From NCBI GenBank assembly GCA_014904985.1, contig MU128924.1, positions 376,607 through 438,654 on the forward strand: a stretch of DNA of 62,048 bases. Reading direction: 5' to 3'. Shown here piece after piece: positions 21,179 to 33,572 of the stretch; position 1 is the first letter of the stretch; the number at the start of each line of letters is the position of its first letter. The translations under genes were made by a program, and so were the position numbers. Source of the DNA: Hydnum rufescens UP504. Taxonomy: Eukaryota > Basidiomycota > Agaricomycetes > Cantharellales > Hydnaceae. Below the pieces are notes generated by a model that was given only the letters and a program-made list of their open reading frames with translations, did no database searches and had not been told where the DNA came from.

Positions 21179-24100
21179 TCAAAACTTCTCTTGATCATAC
21201 ACATCATTAGGGTGTTTTTTGAATCGAGGGCGATCTAATGCCAACTCCATTTTTATCACCCATAAGTGAGAGACATACCCAAAGGTCTCATCGAGCAATG
21301 GTTGAGTAACACTTGAACCATACACATCGTGTGCCAAGCGTGCGAGAATACAGAGGATTTCATCATATGGACCATCTGTAGGCCATATATTAACCCTGAT
21401 ATCCTTCTTTCCCCAGCGATAGACTTGAGCATGCATCAAAGTGAGTAGGTGATGATAATGCAAGTTGCTTGATAAGATCAGGTGGATAGCCCCTTGCATC
21501 TCAGCCCAGTCCAGAGAGAATGACACCATGTTCATGGGTCGCTGACGAGCCGAATCAAATAACCTTGGACATCATTCAGAGGGTGTAGCAAGTACAGGGG
21601 GAAACCGTTCGGAATCAAAGAAGTGGTGGGCAGCCATAGCCTTTCGATAAGCTGGTGGCGCAAATGAAAGAATCTCAGGGAAAAATTGGGACTTGTAGGC
21701 ATAGGCTTGATTGATGTACCCCAAGTCCAAATTCGAGACATGAGCAGCTGAAGCGGCCTCTGGATCCATGAGGGTGAGTCCCTCGAAGTACTGTCAGTTG
21801 CATCCAGGAGGAGCTTTTGCCCTGAACTGCCTCAGGGCCGTATTGTGTGCCTGCACCGATTTGAACAAAAGGGAAAGATTCCCTGGATCCCCAGCATGCT
21901 TAGCCTTCTTCCAAGCTTGCACACCAAATGCATTGATGTCCTCCAACCTGTCCACCCAGTATGCAGACGTACAGTGCCCTAAGTCAATGCATGATGCCTC
22001 GATGACGTACCAAGTGTCCACTGCCACCGCATTTGCAGCTGGACTTGGGAAAGTGGCTGGCGAGGGTGTCATACATACCAGCGCTATTATGTGAATGGGA
22101 TGAGTAAACTAAATGATTTAAATAGTGCATAGCTAAACTTACAATGACTCGCCACCAAGCCAGATGAGATTGGGGCTGGCGGTCTCTGATGGACTTGTAC
22201 ATCTGGGCCATGCTGCTGCCCATCCCTGCTTGAACCATCAAAATTTGACAGACTGACACCCTCTGGTGCAGCCCATGCCATATCTCTCGAACCCATCATT
22301 CCTGATGAGGGCCCATGGCTTGAGCCCACTGTTCTGGCCCTCCAATCATTATCGATGGCTACTTCGGATCTCATTCAAGATGCATGTGGGGTGGTGGGAG
22401 GTTGGTGAGACTGCGAAGTTTGGGGAATGGAAGGGCTGGGCCGGTCCCATTGCGTGTCGTGGGGGAGGTCGCAAGAGCGAAGGGGGAGGTCGCGAGAATG
22501 AGGGAGATCGTGAGAATGAGGGAGATTGCGAGAATGAGGGAGATCGCAAGAATGAGGGAGATTGCAAGAACAAGGGAGATCACGAGAATGAGGGAGATCG
22601 TGAGAGTGAGAGGGGAGATCATGAGAGCGTGGGGGACGGTCCTGAGAGCGAGAAGTGTTGTCACCAAAGTGGGGATGGAGATCATGAGAGTGAGGAGAGA
22701 GGTCACGAGAGCGAGGAGAGAGGTTGCGAGAGCGGGGTTGGAGATCATGAGAACCATGTTCGGAACACTCATGTGAACTAGAATGTTGCCCAGAAGGCCC
22801 AGAAGGTTCTCTGGAAGATTATTGTAGATGGTCATGCATCCCACTGCGCAATTTAGGGGAATGAGACCGATTACTTGAAAGTGCCACAGAAGCACCATGA
22901 GTTCCGGTTTGGGCTGAGGGACTCAGGGAACATGATCGAGTACGAGGATGCAGGGGGGACAGCTCATGATGTGGGTGGGAGACTTGATGAGAATATGGGG
23001 TGGAAGGCGAAGGCGGGTGTGACTTTGAGCCTTGCACAAATATATCCTCTGAAGGCGACCCAGGAGAAATGACATCAGGCGGAGTAGAAGATCGATGATG
23101 GGGTGGTGATCTGGGGGCAGGGGTAAGATCTCTGGGAGTGATGGGGGAGTATTCAGGTGTATGGTGTCGCGAACCCGGTGAACCTTGTGATGTGACTTGG
23201 GGGTGAGCCAAGGCATGATCATCCACCACCATTTTCACGAGCTCATCTGCGGCTTTGTTGGCTGAGTCATCATTATGATCATTTTCGTCATCACCAACTT
23301 CAGACACATTCTGAGTGGTCAATCCCTCGCCACTGGGAGCATCCTTGTCTGTGGATCGATTCTCCTCTTCGATAGACCGATGGTTTTCCTCTTCTGTTGG
23401 TCGATGGTTCTCCTCTTCCACAGGCTGATGATTCCCCTTGTCCATAGACTGGTAGTTCTCCTCTTCCATAGGTCGACGGTTCTCCTCTTCCATAGGTCGA
23501 TGGTGCTCTTCCATAGGTCGACGGTTCTCCTCTTCCCTAGGCTGACGGTTCTCCTCTGCCGACTGGCAAGCATCTTCTGCGTGGTGATCATTCTCTGGGG
23601 GCAGTATTTGAGCTTCTTCCTCATGGCTGGGTGCCTCCGCATGCCCCTGAGAATGCTCCTCTACCTGCATTTGAGCATTTTCTTCTGCACATCTGGGTAC
23701 CTCAGCCTCTCCCTGAGAATTCTCTTCTACCAGCAGTCGATCATCAACTTTCTGATGGTGGCATTGTTCCTTTGCCCTCTGGTGTCCAGCCCCCTTTCTA
23801 GGCATATTCTTAGCCACCTGATGTGCCTCCTTGGTGTACTTTGTTCTCCACATGGTGGTCAAAAACACGTCAAAGGGTTTCTTCTCCCTGTGACCCAGTT
23901 TAATCTGTTTTCTGATGTCATGGAAAACATCAAGACCCCCCCCCTTGCTTTTTGAATGTACTTTGCAGCAGCATCCTTTTCAGCATCCACGGCAGCTTTC
24001 TTAGCTGCTGCTTTTACTTTTCAAGCCTCGAATGCTTCATCAGACTCATCCATTTCCTGTTCAATAACCTTCCCTTGGTTTATTTCTATCTCATCCAAGG

Positions 24101-24230
24101 GTTCCAAGTCATCATCTGTTTCCCATGTCATATTGATATCAATATCATGGTGGGGTTGAGGAGCTGTGGGGGGGGGGTATATCGGAATAATTGGAGGGCT
24201 GCGGAGGGTCAAGGCGAAGTATTTCTGCAC
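21179..24230 (-). pseudogene. Hypothetical TE-linked protein with acidic and RS-like repeats
   Basis: Minus-strand coding blocks run from about 24230 to 21179: an acidic start (WETDDDLEPLDEIEINQGK); a block reading KKPFDVFLTTMWRTKYTK (about 23880); a low-complexity segment of EEENRRPM-type octads (about 23560-23380); Pro/Ser-rich sequence; a segment near 22550 that reads as SPSFSRSPSF repeats; then conserved-looking exons (22072-21794, 21769-21532, 21535-21179) including QAYAYKSQFFPEILSFAPP and VNIWPTDGPYDEIL. A frameshift near the poly-G/C run at 23940 and others in the repeats suggest decay or consensus errors. I do not recognise a family. It sits directly downstream of the gene at 24247-25740 and may be its partner. 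Confidence 0.5.
22480..22770. repeat. 18-bp minisatellite (GAGAATGAGGGAGATCGC type)
   Basis: About ten tandem copies of an 18-bp unit grade into longer GAGAGCGAGGAGAGAGG-type units. In the minus-strand frame they encode Ser-Pro-Ser-Phe-Ser-Arg-like repeats, inside the hypothetical gene. Confidence 0.8.
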
Positions 24231-24246
24231 CGAACAGTCCTGAAAG

Positions 24247-25740
24247 TCAAAACCTAAGGGGATCCCTTGACTTCTGCTGGATGAGACTCAGATATGCATC
24301 TTCATCCAAATAATTGCCTATACGACGAAGCTTGTGGAAGCTGGCAGACTTTACAATCCATACAGGAGGGCAAATAATTGGATGGCCTGGCACCATCTCA
24401 ACTGATATGCGATGTGGTTTGGACACTGTAGCAGGATTGGACGTGCGAAGGAATGCGTCATGGCATTGTTTTGTGCCATAGACATCATAGCGTACATGAT
24501 CCCCAAGTTCCTCTACACCAAAGATTGGGACCCCATTGCTCTCTAGCCATGAAAGGGTGGCCTGTATTTCAACCAAATTGCTGTGGCAATGGAAATCTGA
24601 AGACAGCACCAATCATGTCATCATCGAAACCATGGCGAGGTACTTCAGTCAAAGGATCCTCTGATGCGATATGATCAGTGTATCGGTGCATAAAATAACG
24701 AGCTAGGCCACCGTATTCATAGGATGCCCACAGAATGTTGCTGCAAACCTCACATGCTCGACCAAGTGATGGAAATAGACCTTCTATAACCCCCTGTGGG
24801 TTACTATCCACACCAAGTGGGGGAGTGGGACGAATATCGCAACCAGTAAGTTTTGACCGGCCCACAACGTCTCTCCAATCTTGATAGCGAGTGCGGGATC
24901 TATTAGCGAACACCACTAGGGAACCCGCATAACTATCATTTAGTCTATAGTTATCTCTCGAAACAAAAACAATGTCAGTAGGGGCAGGGAGTACTGGGTC
25001 ATCAAAATGGTGAACAATATATGGCCAATGGGTGCTTTCAAGTTCAGAGGAAAAGGGATGTGAGTAAAATCGTTGAATTCCAAATTGTTCCCGGAGTCAG
25101 GAATTTGATCCCATCTACATGGAAGGGGGTCGTAGCAATACAATTTGTTGTCATCTTTGTTGAATTGATGTACATGGGTATAGTGCCAGGCAGTGTTGGA
25201 GAACCTGAGGGTCCAATGTTCCAGTCTGATGATGCTCGCTGTGTCAGGATCGTTCACGTGCATAGCACTATTGGCTAAGATAGAGTCAGGAAACATTGAA
25301 AGAAAAAAACAATGAGAAAATATCGGACCTTCATATGTAGTCCATGAATGCTCTGTGAATATGCTTTCATTAGCATAAACAGAGGGACTTTCGAAGTTGG
25401 CACAAGGAATAAGGTTGAAACGAGGGTCCACTTTCATAGGCCTCTCCCAGTCACGAATGAAAAGACCTTGGGAAAACCCATCTATGTGAATTTGCTCCGC
25501 ATGCATGCCCACCAACTTTTCTGGACCCGTGCTTCCATCTCCAACCACACCCGAGGCAGAGGGAGAATGGTCAACAACTTGGTCACATTCCGAGCCTGTG
25601 CTCCTATCTTCCACCATGCCCGAGGCAGCAGAAGACAGGTTTGCAACGTGGCTTTGCGATTGCATTGTAGTGAAGCAGCTGGTGCACAGGACTTTGGCAA
25701 ACCCCGAACTAGCTGGTACGAGATAATCCTATCCGTAATA
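24247..25740 (-). CDS. Hypothetical protein, paralogue of the 59.7-61.8 kb gene
   Basis: Three minus-strand blocks (25665-24940, 24916-24569, 24612-24247) look like exons or frameshifted parts of one gene. The first has two Ser/Asp-rich repeats, then ERPMKVDPRFNLIPC and EHSWTTYEGPIF. The second and third carry a module shared with 60500-61100: GFDDDMIGAVFRFPL then GVPIFGVEELGDHV here, against GVDDRWVGAIYRFPL then GVPVFGVQEYLSWV there, followed by a HVEIP / SVEMVP strand. No catalytic motif or named domain is recognised. Both copies lie in repeat-rich context, which suggests a mobile or expanded accessory family. The true start is unclear. Confidence 0.5.
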
Positions 25741-26760
25741 GGTTAATAAGCAATTGGATCGCCTAGGACATTGGTACATAGACAATAACAACCATCTCAT
25801 TGGCAATAGATAAGAGATTCTCTATGAAGAGTTGCAAGAGGAGGACTACTACATCAAATACAGGAAATTGCCCGTCACCTTGAGATACTTGATCTCCAAG
25901 AAAGCTATATTAAGGATGAACAAGCCAATCTCAAATGTGAACTCATTCGGGTGTGAGAAGCAATGCATCAATCTACCACTGCATCAGCCAGTTCCTCGAA
26001 CCATCGATCACCTGACAGAATTACATCACCTGTGACGGTGATTTGTGCATGCATTGGATCGCAACTTGGTACATGGAAATATAATCATCTTGAGATAGAG
26101 AGCTCTCTATGAAGAGTTGCAAGAGAGACTACTACATCAAATACAGAAACTCCCGTCACCTTGAGATATGATCTCCAAGAAAGCTATATTAAGGATGAAC
26201 AAGCCAATCTCAAACGTGAACTCATTCGGCGAGAAGAAGTCAAAGCATCCAATCCGTACCACTGGCAATCAGCCAGTTCTCGACCATGATCACTGACAGA
26301 ATTACATCACCCCTGTGACGGTTGATGTGACATGATTTGCATTGGATCGTTGAGAACTTTGAGTAATGGAAATAACAATCATCTTGTATGGAATCAAGAA
26401 GAACAGCTCTCCTATCGGAAGAGATCATCTGCACAGATGGTAGGATCACCATCAAATGACAAGATGTAACTTCCCAGTCACCTTGAGATGTGACATGATT
26501 TGCATGAGTTGAACTTGTAATGGAAATAACAATCATCTGTGGAATCAGAAGAAGCTCTCTATGAAGAGTTGCAGAGGAGACTACATCAATACAAGAACTG
26601 CCATCACTGAGATGGTCATCTCCAAGAAGCTATATAAGGATGAACAGGCCAATATCAAATGTGAACCCATTCGGCGCAAGAAGTCAAACGCATCCAATCC
26701 GTACCACTAGTAATCAGCCAGTTCCTCAGACCCATTGATCACTTGACAGGAATAGTAGGA
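25741..26760. repeat. Degenerate tandem repeat, about four shrinking copies
   Basis: Blocks of about 200-310 bp repeat from 25741, 26040, 26340 and 26520. Each has CTCTATGAAGAGTTGCAAGA, then GATCTCCAAGAAAGCTATA, AAGGATGAACAAGCCAAT and GATCACCTGACAGAATTAC. The copies differ mainly by many 1-4 nt indels, not substitutions. Joined across frames the unit reads as a charged coiled coil (LYEELQ, then KDEQANLKRELIRREEVK). This is either a decayed coding repeat or an area of poor consensus quality. Confidence 0.6.
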
Positions 26761-27320
26761 ATCAACAACTGGCTTGAATTATGTCGTTGTATTCTTTCCA
26801 CTCTTAATCACGAATTGCTGAAACCATCTTCCTCTGTTGCACTACACCAGCACTTCAACATCTTTTGGGATGGACACTCAGAAGCACAAGATCAGAGAGG
26901 TGGTTGAAATCCCTCTTAAGCGCTTTGGCTTGTATAAAAAATATTGATATCTATATACTCAGTGTATTAAATATTTCCTATGGCGTTTAAATTATATTGT
27001 CCCCCTGTATTCCGCCACCTCTAGTATCATTTTCATTTGTGAGAGTGAAGCAATTGCGACGAAATGATTCGAAATCAACTGTCTTTGTGCCAGATCCAAA
27101 TTCCAATGTGACTCGTCTTTTACAGGTAAGCTGCCTCTGGGCAGAGTTCTGTCCCGATGACTGGCCAGCCTGACAGCTCTGCCTGCAGACTGTTACATCT
27201 CCTTTGGGAAACGGACTGAGCAAGGATACGGCTCTGCCTGTGCCTGCAACATCAGATATACATTTTTTCTCGACGACTCCACAGTGCTTGTAGCTCTGCC
27301 TGCGGCCTGCTTAGTCTCAC

Positions 27321-28363
27321 ATGGAGGGTACAAATCGCCTCTATATTGGATCACTAATCCCTGGCGTCCACCCTAACCATCGCCTGGAACACTGGCCTAC
27401 TCGGGATGTTAAGAACGTGTTCACCTATCTGGCCACGTGGTGCATGATACAAGGGATCATGATAGAAAAGGCCTGGTTTCAGGACCATGTACGTACTTTT
27501 TTCCTGCTATCTTGATGCTGGGATATTAATGGATTATCTTTAGTTGTCCAATTTCATTATCCAGGTCGCTGTAGAGGGGCTGCAGGCTGCAGAGGATGCA
27601 CTCGGTCAGCATATGAATGAAATGACATTTTACCATCCGCCCCCCGGATTGCCAAAAGACTCGTTGTGTTGCTTCTATTGATGTGCCTTGTCACCAAAGT
27701 CGTTGCGAAAAGAAAGTGAGCTCAATCTATTGTATCCTTAATCTTCTATGTATTTACAACTATCAACATAGAATTCTTTCATCGTGGGTGGCCGTCGTGG
27801 CTGAGCGAGGCGACGGCGGCGTCAGCTAGGACGGACAAGGCTCGGTGGGAGGTTCTTTCAGCACACCTTGACCTTGCAACCCCCTATGATAGGTTCCGTC
27901 CCCATCCCCCTCCCCCTTTGAAATTGGCCTGTACCCCCGACATCACTGTTGGGTGGTACCTACCGTTATCGACATCATCAACTGCTGTGGCCTCGTCTGT
28001 GAATTTTTCCACAGTCCCCAATGTGGCTACTGACTCTGGACCTCTCACTGGCGACAAGCACAAGCATGCCAATTCTGGGGCTAGTATGCCACCCACGAAA
28101 TGGTTCAAGGGGGCTGACCCGGATCCCATGGAGACCGATCCAGAAATTGTGGGTGATGAGATGGAGGGCATGGAACATACTCCCAGCAATGATGTTATGA
28201 TGGATGTTGATGCGCCCATGGAAGATGCAGACAGCCTTTTCAAGTATTCTGATGATGAGATGGATGTTGACTTGAACACGGATGATCTGAACGGACGTAT
28301 CAGGCACAGTATGCTTGAAGTTCCAAGTTTAGAGTATGTTTCCGTGAGGGTTACTTATCTCTC
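27321..28363 (+). CDS. Hypothetical TE-linked protein, three-exon model
   Basis: A plus-strand model starts at ATG 27321 (MEGTNRLYIGSLIPGVHP) with exon 1 to about 27490, a GTACGT...CAG intron, exon 2 about 27566-27663, then an exon opening after a CATAG acceptor near 27772 (FHRGWPSWLSEATAA, then DLATPYDRFRPHPPPP). The last exon is open to 28363 and ends in an acidic region (DVMMDVDAPMEDADSLF). No named domain is recognised. Exon joins are inferred from splice motifs only. Its acidic tail and repeat-rich surroundings resemble the other unknown genes here (21-25.7 kb, 59.7-61.8 kb). Confidence 0.45.
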
Positions 28364-30879
28364 ATGATGTTCATTCTTGCCTATTTTGCCTTCCCAATTT
28401 TTTTGTGTATGAGCTGCAACTCTTACGTATGTAAGTACACAATGTCTCCATCCCCCTGTCCTCTGATTACCGAGTCATCCCTCCGACGTCTGATGATAAG
28501 GTCAATCTTCATCATATCATTTATGTATATAATTCGCAATAATAATATTGTAGACATGGTGGTGGTGGTGGAACTCTCTCTTATATACCGCTTTGGGCTG
28601 CCTACGGGTAGCTATGAGGCACCTAGGGCGGTCCTTGTACATCATATACAGGGATAAATATTCTCTCGCATCCCCCCTTCTCTCGATAAGTGGCCTTTGG
28701 ACTCGTATTGTTTCCATCCCCATTGCCATTTCCAGCAGAATATTGTAGACGTTACATGAGTATGAATGTGTTCAGGTCCCTCCAATGTCAGTTTCTCAAT
28801 CTCTCTAATGAGTTAAAGCATCTCTGGTCCATGTATATGGGCATATCCCAGGGAAGTATCCCAAGTGCTAAAGGCACATATTTCATATGTCCTGTTTTCT
28901 GAGACACTTACAAAAAAAACTTACATTCTGCCATAGCTCAGAGTGTGTACGCGTGTACATTGCTTTCTATCCTTTCCTTCATCACCAAATCCAATATGGT
29001 CCAGGTACTACAGGCGCGTATTTTTTATTTCTTGTTTTCTGGGACACTTACAAAAAGACTCACATTCTGCCATAGCTCAGAGCATGTACATCACCTCTAT
29101 CACCTCCGTCATCACCGAATCCCGAAGACTATGTACTCTACCAGTGTTGGAGGGATAAATCCCTACACCATAGAAATCCTCATCTGAGGCCATTTTCCCT
29201 ACAAACGAATCAATTATATGTCACTGCACTCATTTAATTTTATCACCATTCGTTTATTCAAGAAATCAATTGGATTCCTACCCCTTTCCAACCCATAATA
29301 TCGCCTCATTCCTTTACCATGTCCACCAGTCAATTTATTGACTATCCATCAGACTTCAACAGTCCTCATCAAAAAGGAGCAGTTTATGCCCTACTTCAAG
29401 TCCATTTTCTTTGGACAAGGCAATTCAACTTGCCATCTTTCTTCAAGACTGGATGACTTGCCTGCTCTTCCAAGCCATCCTATTGCCTTAAGGGCAATGA
29501 ATTGTGATTATGTAATGACGCAGACCGGGCATAGTTCCAATTCTGGACTTGCGGATTCGTCACATGATCCAGATAGGGGCTGCACTACTCTGAAGGAGTA
29601 TTTTTCGAATTTCTCCATCATTTTTGATTGGATCGACTCGAAACGACTGCGCCCAGAAAGACACGAATCGTACCTATTGAATTGTACCAAACACAAAACG
29701 AACGGATCAAAAATGCGGTCCCTGTAACAATATCTTGCCATGATTCATACTCTGAAGGAGTATTTTTCGAATTTCTCTGTCAGTTTTGATCAGATCGACT
29801 CGAGACAACCATGCCCTGAAAGCTGTTAAAAATGCGCATCGAACGGTACCAAGGGAAAAACGAGAGGACGCGAACTCCATTTTTCACAAGACAACTCCCT
29901 CCCCATGACTCCCCCTTTGCTCCACCATTCAAAATAGCAAATTACTTCTGGCCCTCTTATGTCCGATGGAGAAGACCCTCAGGGCGACCTATTCCACTTT
30001 TTCTTAAGGGAACGTGTCCAGGTTTGAAGGAGGAATAGCATGTAATGTGTCAATCTCCCCTTTTATCTTGAAATTGGAATATCTCCATCAGTTTTGAAGA
30101 TTTTAACTTGATTTCTTTTTCTCTGTGTGTCCCTTAAGTCCGACTTTTTCACTTTCTATTGATTCGAAGTCTGGATTGTATATTAGGTGCAGCTAGCACA
30201 CAAATTCAGTAGTTCTCCCCCTCCCTCCAGTTTGAAGCTCCTTGAACAGCTGCTGGTCCCTGGGTGATTTCTCACTACAAAAAGCGAATTCTAACTACAC
30301 TTTGACTAAGGTCTCAAGAAGAGATTCTTAGGGTGTGGTAATTTGACTGGGCTTTGTTGGCTCACTGCAATTTCCCCTGTTCAAAAGACCCTCCCCCACT
30401 CGGACCTGAACATCCAGATTAGATCTGTGATCCCCTCGTTCGTCCCCGGCTCAACATCGTGGACAGTAGTTGGATTGGTTTATAACAATCCTGCTTACAC
30501 CGGCTCGACCTGGTGTGTGCACAGTCTCTTGGCAGCACACCAAGACCAAGTACCCCATTCAGCTCTGCCTGTTGTGTACAAAGTCTCTTTTCCACGACTC
30601 GCTTGACGGCAGAGCACTCGGCCTGTTACCTGCTATGTTTCCTTTGAGTAACACACCCACTCAGTGACCAAACAGAAGACAGCTTGCCTGTTATTCTGTA
30701 ACATCTCATGGGGTCTCCAACAACTGCACTGTGTTATGGCTCGGCCTGTTAACCAGCTATGTCTCATCTCGCTACACCAAGGGATCATCACCAGTGTCCT
30801 TGCCTTGGTATCTTGAAGTCCTACTGTCCTCTCTTCCATAAGTTAAGCTTCCAGTCGTAGCTAAGTTCAGTCCCTAATA
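28364..30879. other. Long decayed intergenic region with small direct repeats
   Basis: I see no convincing gene. Two diverged copies of a block ending CATTCTGCCATAGCTCAGAG lie at about 28870-28950 and 29010-29085. The block CTGAAGGAGTATTTTTCGAA occurs at about 29591 and 29751. AGCTCTGCCTG-type repeats occur at 30560-30780 and also at 27170-27310. Short open frames here have no recognisable content. Confidence 0.5.
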
Positions 30880-31615
30880 TTGTTTGCAACACAGAATATG
30901 AGCAAAGCCATACTTAAGCGCCTTAGTCAGGTCACACAGGAACATATGGGAATCATGCCACCGAAGCATGATGACAACAGCTTGGGTCCACCATCCTCTT
31001 CCAGCACCCATCCACCTCCTAAAATCAAGCATCGACGTTCATGGGCCAAGTTCCCTTCTGGGGAAGTTTTTGCCCAAGGGCCCTCAGGCGATATCATTGC
31101 CACTGATCTCCCATATCATCCACCTTCTCCCAACACAGGAGGTCCTTCAGAACCAGAGGCATCATTCATCCCTCTGCTTCTTGATGGCATAGCAGAACCT
31201 TTGCATTCGTCCCGAATTCATATTGTAACCAACACTCACTCTCGCCATGCTCATGCTAAGGAAGCTGCAGCTATCCGGTGGAATCATGTCGTTATCCCAT
31301 CCCTCATTCAACCTTTCATGTTGTTTGAGAGAGAGCGATTATTGCATCGGGAGGAACATACTGTTCAGGTTGAGGAGGCTTGCAGATGTGGAAAACAATG
31401 GAGGCTCCTCAAAGTTCTTTGCATGTACTTTGAACGCTTGGAAACTATTGAATTTCATGTGTGTGGTTGTCCATCCCAAACTGCTGCAAGACAATTAGTA
31501 CTGTGCAGTTTGTTCCCATGTGCCCCGCTTCACCCCTCATTGGCTGTTAGCATTGACATGTTGGAATTTGTGGCTGAACTGTTTGTTCAACAAGCTCCGA
31601 ATGAACGAGCATGGG
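30880..31615 (+). pseudogene. KDZ transposase copy 3, N-terminal part only
   Basis: A plus-strand frame gives the N-terminal region of a KDZ transposase. It reads RRSWAKFPSGE, then RHAHAKEAAAIRWNHVVIPS with LIQPFMLFERE, a Cys-rich segment (EACRCGKQW), VLCMYFERLETIEFHVC, and the strongly conserved LFPCAPLHPSLAVSIDMLEF. It ends in APNERAW at 31615, where array element b begins. Everything downstream (finger, DDE core) is absent from this locus. The start is probably MPPKHDDN at 30956, because an upstream ATG gives no family-like sequence. This is the cleanest KDZ N-terminus in the window. Confidence 0.75.
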
Positions 31616-33203
31616 CCACCTTGGTCAGTCATCTAAGCCTACCTAGTTAGGTACCACTTCTGGGGCAGATAATGGTACCTAAGTAGGTCCCATCACTATT
31701 TCGGCCAAAATGGCCATTTTTATGATTTCACCTCCTGGCCCAGAATTGGCCGAAATGGCCAAAAATTGGCCGAAACTGGGACTTAGAGAATCTCAGACTT
31801 GCAGCAGGTCATACGGGCATACTGGGGATAGTTCCATTTATAATTATTTATATTATACATATACCCCCACTCAGTGTTTCCTTCAGTGGTCAGTCCTGTT
31901 ATTGACTTGTTTATTTATTGATTTATTTATTTAAAAAATTCAATTAATATACTATACACCCGCTTGGGCGGGTATGGTACCATCCCTCAAAATTAAAAAA
32001 AATAAATAAGTAGCACCACACCACCCTAGCAGGTGTGGTGCTGTCCATACAAATCAAAAGGAAAAAAAGCACTACTTAGTAGCACCACACACCTGCTTGG
32101 GCAGGTGTGTGGTCCCGTCCCTCAAAATTTAAAAAAGAAAAAAACTAAGTAGCACCACACCCGCTTGGGCGGGTGTGGTACTGGGGGCTGGGCTTGATGA
32201 TTCATCGTTGGGCGGGTCATTTGGATGAGTCGTGGGTTGTCATTTTGGGGGCTTCAATTTGGATCCTAAAATAATAGCATACATTAGTAAAAAAAAATAA
32301 ATTCAAAGTGACGCAAAGGAGCAGCCTGGGCTGCTCCTCTTGTGTCACAGTATATATCTAAATTTTAAAAAAATACCTTGTAGTACCACACACCCGCTTC
32401 AGCGGGTGTGTGGTACTCATCTTGTACTGTGGTCACCGCATAGTTTGGGCTCGGTTTTCCATTTCGCGGGTCAGCTCAGATCCTAGAATAATAGAAGCAA
32501 TTTGAAGTGAGCAAAAGGAGCAGCGCAAGCTGCTCCTTTTACGTCACTGTATGTGTAGAAAGTTTTAAAAAATACCTATAGTACCACACACCCGCTTTGG
32601 CGGGTGTGTGGTACTTGTTTTGGCCCACCGTCGCGCACCCCCCCACCATCGGTTTTTCGTACAGGGCTCAGGGGGGCTGGGGGTTTTTGGCATGTACTCG
32701 TTCAGGGAGGAGCAAGATCTAGAATAAAAAATTTAGATTAGTAGGAAGTTAAAAGTGATGCAAAAAGAGCAGCTGTCGCTGCTCTTTTTGCGCCACTGTA
32801 TCTATGGGGAATGGGACTCACCTTAGATGACCACACACCTGCTGCCATGGGTGTGTGGTCTGGCCCATTTTCCCTCAGTTTGCTGGTCAGGTGTGGTGAG
32901 TTGCATCGTGGTTGTGGTTTGCGGGTATTTTTTGGCAGGGTTGTGGGTCTTTTTCGGTGGGGTTGTGGGTCTTGATTAGAGCATTTGGGGGGGGTAGGTC
33001 CACATCACTATTTCGGCCAAAATGGCCTTTTTATTTGATTTCACCTCCTTGCCCAGATTGGCCGAAATGGCCAAAAATTGGCCGAAACTGGGACTTAGAG
33101 AATCTCAGACTTGCAGCAGGTCATACGGGAATACTGTTAGGTACCATTTCATGCCCCAAACATGGTACCTAACTTAGGTAGGGTATATAACTGACCAGCC
33201 TGG
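31616..33203. mobile_element. Copy b: rearranged array element in KDZ copy 3
   Basis: The left end is CCACCTTGGTCAGTCATC at 31616. The right end (CTGACCAGCCTGG) finishes at 33203. Flanks are ATGGG (31611-31615) and ATGGT (33204-33208), a 4-of-5 match. The L-type subterminal block (GGCCGAAACTGGGACTTAGA and neighbours) is present twice in the same orientation, at 31690-31820 and 33000-33140, so the copy has suffered an internal deletion or recombination. Four intron-less CCACAC-type hairpins at 31955-32175 precede three hairpin-bearing intron-like units. Left flank is KDZ; right flank is a BED-finger ORF. Confidence 0.75.
32266..32821 (-). repeat. Copy b: three hairpin-bearing intron-like units
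   Basis: Minus-strand units are 32266-32376 (111 nt, donor GTATTT), 32483-32575 (93 nt, donor GTATTT) and 32719-32821 (103 nt, donor GTGAGT). Stem-loops lie at about 32311-32345, 32513-32543 and 32760-32793. Stems are imperfect in the first two, and the second unit has lost its CTAAC-type branch sequence. Exon-like blocks again carry the CCACACACCCGC hairpin next to the donor. Confidence 0.8.
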
Positions 33204-33572
33204 ATGGTGGTCTTCATTCCATTTGAATCCCACAGCCCGAGCCTGTTCACTGATGTGTTCACAAGCAATAAGATGCCGTGCAAGTTTTTCAATGGAACCC
33301 TGAATAGGTTGACCAGCTGCTATTGCTGCAAACACCATGAACACCATAGACTTAGAATTAGAGGATAGAATAGTACCTGCAGTGTGCAGCTCTTTCTCAG
33401 AGCGGCGAGCCCCAACCTCACCTCTTGAAATTTTGTCCAAGTCCTCACGTTCCAGGTCTAATTTTAGGTGATCAAGGCAGGCATTGCATCTTGCTGCAGG
33501 ATGACTCTTGTTGTTTTGATATGGTTCTTTGAGCCTAGTAAAGAACTCCCAGAGAGGGCTCAGCTTCCCCAT
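33204..33572 (-). pseudogene. BED-type zinc-finger fragment, hAT-like
   Basis: A minus-strand frame beginning near 33572 (MGKLSPLWEFFTRLKEPYQ) has ARCNACLDHLK, then after about 60 residues IEKLARHLIACEHISEQAR. This Cys-x2-Cys ... His-x4-Cys pattern and the leading WEFF segment fit a BED-type zinc finger as found at the N-terminus of hAT transposases. The frame is cut at 33203 by the right end of element b, so only the finger remains. A clear catalytic domain is not found nearby. Confidence 0.5.

Noticed and set aside
22371..22898. Hydrophobic Leu/Ile/Ser-rich minus-strand frame resembling a membrane protein
   Set aside because: It is an alternate-frame reading of the 18-bp minisatellite.
21179..25740. 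TET/JBP dioxygenase gene, expected beside fungal KDZ elements
   Set aside because: I looked for the HxD...H dioxygenase pattern in these genes and did not find it.
27158..27175. GACTGGCCAGCCTGACAG as a further right end of the array element
   Set aside because: It has one mismatch in a short motif and lacks the GGTACC block that accompanies true ends.
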